Of a stretch of DNA of 5,821 bases, positions 5,653 to 5,821 are shown piece by piece. Origin of the DNA: an uncultured Sphingomonas sp. GTDB taxonomy: Bacteria; Pseudomonadota; Alphaproteobacteria; Sphingomonadales; Sphingomonadaceae. The position numbers and the translations under genes are program-made. The DNA lies in the NCBI GenBank assembly GCA_946886845.1, contig CAMPJH010000106.1, positions 1 to 5,821 on the forward strand. The letters run 5' to 3'. How positions within the stretch are numbered: the first letter of the stretch is position 1; the number at the start of each line of letters is the position of its first letter. The notes beneath the pieces are model-generated. The model saw only the letters and a list, made by a program, of their open reading frames with translations. It was not told the DNA's origin and did no database searches.

Positions 5653-5821
5653 ATGACCGCCTTTCTTCGGACTTTCCTGATCGTTGCCGCCGCCGAATTG
5701 GCCGCCGCTCCGGCATGTGCCCAGCCCGCCACGGTGCAGCTGTTCGAGCTTCCGAAGGGCGCCCGGGTTCACGATGTCGCGCCGGGCGCCGGCGGCACCA
5801 TCTGGTACACCGCGCAGCGCC
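5653..5821 (+). CDS. N-terminus of exported Vgb (virginiamycin B lyase)-like beta-propeller protein, cut by window end
   Basis: Fifty-six codons are visible before the window ends. ATG 5653 follows an excellent ribosome binding site, AAGGAGG at 5641-5647, 5 nt away. Residues 1-23 are a signal peptide (hydrophobic 4-19, cleavage likely after ACA). Cys22 lies in APAC, which is not a good lipobox, so a lipoprotein is unlikely. The mature start, FELPKGARVHDVAPGAGGTI followed by WYTAQR, has the pattern 'LP-x-G-x-x-x-HDVA-x-x-x-x-G-x-(I/V)W(Y/F)T' that opens the first blade in Vgb/streptogramin-lyase-like propellers. True Vgb linearises type B streptogramins in the cytoplasm. An exported chromosomal relative more likely has another role, possibly redox or sugar-lactone-like, and resistance should not be inferred. 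With only the first blade visible, the family call is tentative. Confidence 0.72.
   Translation, partial: MTAFLRTFLIVAAAELAAAPACAQPATVQLFELPKGARVHDVAPGAGGTIWYTAQR

Noticed and set aside
4166..5716. 516-codon open frame on the minus strand, antisense to the L,D-transpeptidase gene
   Set aside because: It covers the full transpeptidase gene and has biased Arg/Ala/Gly/His composition and no motif. It is a codon-bias shadow.
5653..5821. Streptogramin antibiotic resistance gene
   Set aside because: Only the first propeller blade is visible, the protein is exported, and there is no mobile or resistance context.

Overview
The window is GC-rich with short intergenic gaps. Its gene content and protein style (a UvrB with a long basic tail, a bacterial S10 peptidase with a signal peptide, a short YcbB-type L,D-transpeptidase) suggest a chromosomal region of an alphaproteobacterium, most likely a sphingomonad. 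That placement is inferred from remembered protein resemblance, not from a search. I see no mobile element, CRISPR array, tRNA or rRNA.

Layout. (1) Positions 1-1094 hold the C-terminal half of uvrB (+), cut by the window edge. (2) 1190-1963 (+) encodes an exported protein of unknown function with SH3-like segments. (3) 2066-3568 (+) encodes an exported S10 family serine carboxypeptidase-like protein with an intact Ser/Asp/His triad. (4) A GC-rich hairpin at 3573-3601 separates it from a convergent gene at 3609-4067 (-), which encodes a small protein with four predicted membrane segments. (5) A 206-bp divergent intergenic region (4068-4273) carries a cluster of GTTC/GAAC half-sites and, just before the next gene, a hairpin between a Shine-Dalgarno-like GGAG and the start codon. 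(6) 4274-5578 (+) encodes an exported L,D-transpeptidase with a peptidoglycan-binding domain. (7) 5653 to the window end (+) is the start of an exported protein that looks like a virginiamycin B lyase (Vgb)-type beta-propeller.

How the genes relate. Apart from uvrB (cytoplasmic nucleotide excision repair), every gene encodes a protein predicted to be exported or in the membrane. The L,D-transpeptidase cross-links or modifies peptidoglycan. The S10 protein probably trims peptides in the periplasm. The SH3-like and propeller proteins have no assignable substrate. This is a loose envelope-related neighbourhood, not a demonstrable operon or a new defence or biosynthetic system. The most distinctive signals are regulatory: the half-site cluster and the hairpin-bridged ribosome binding site in front of the L,D-transpeptidase gene.
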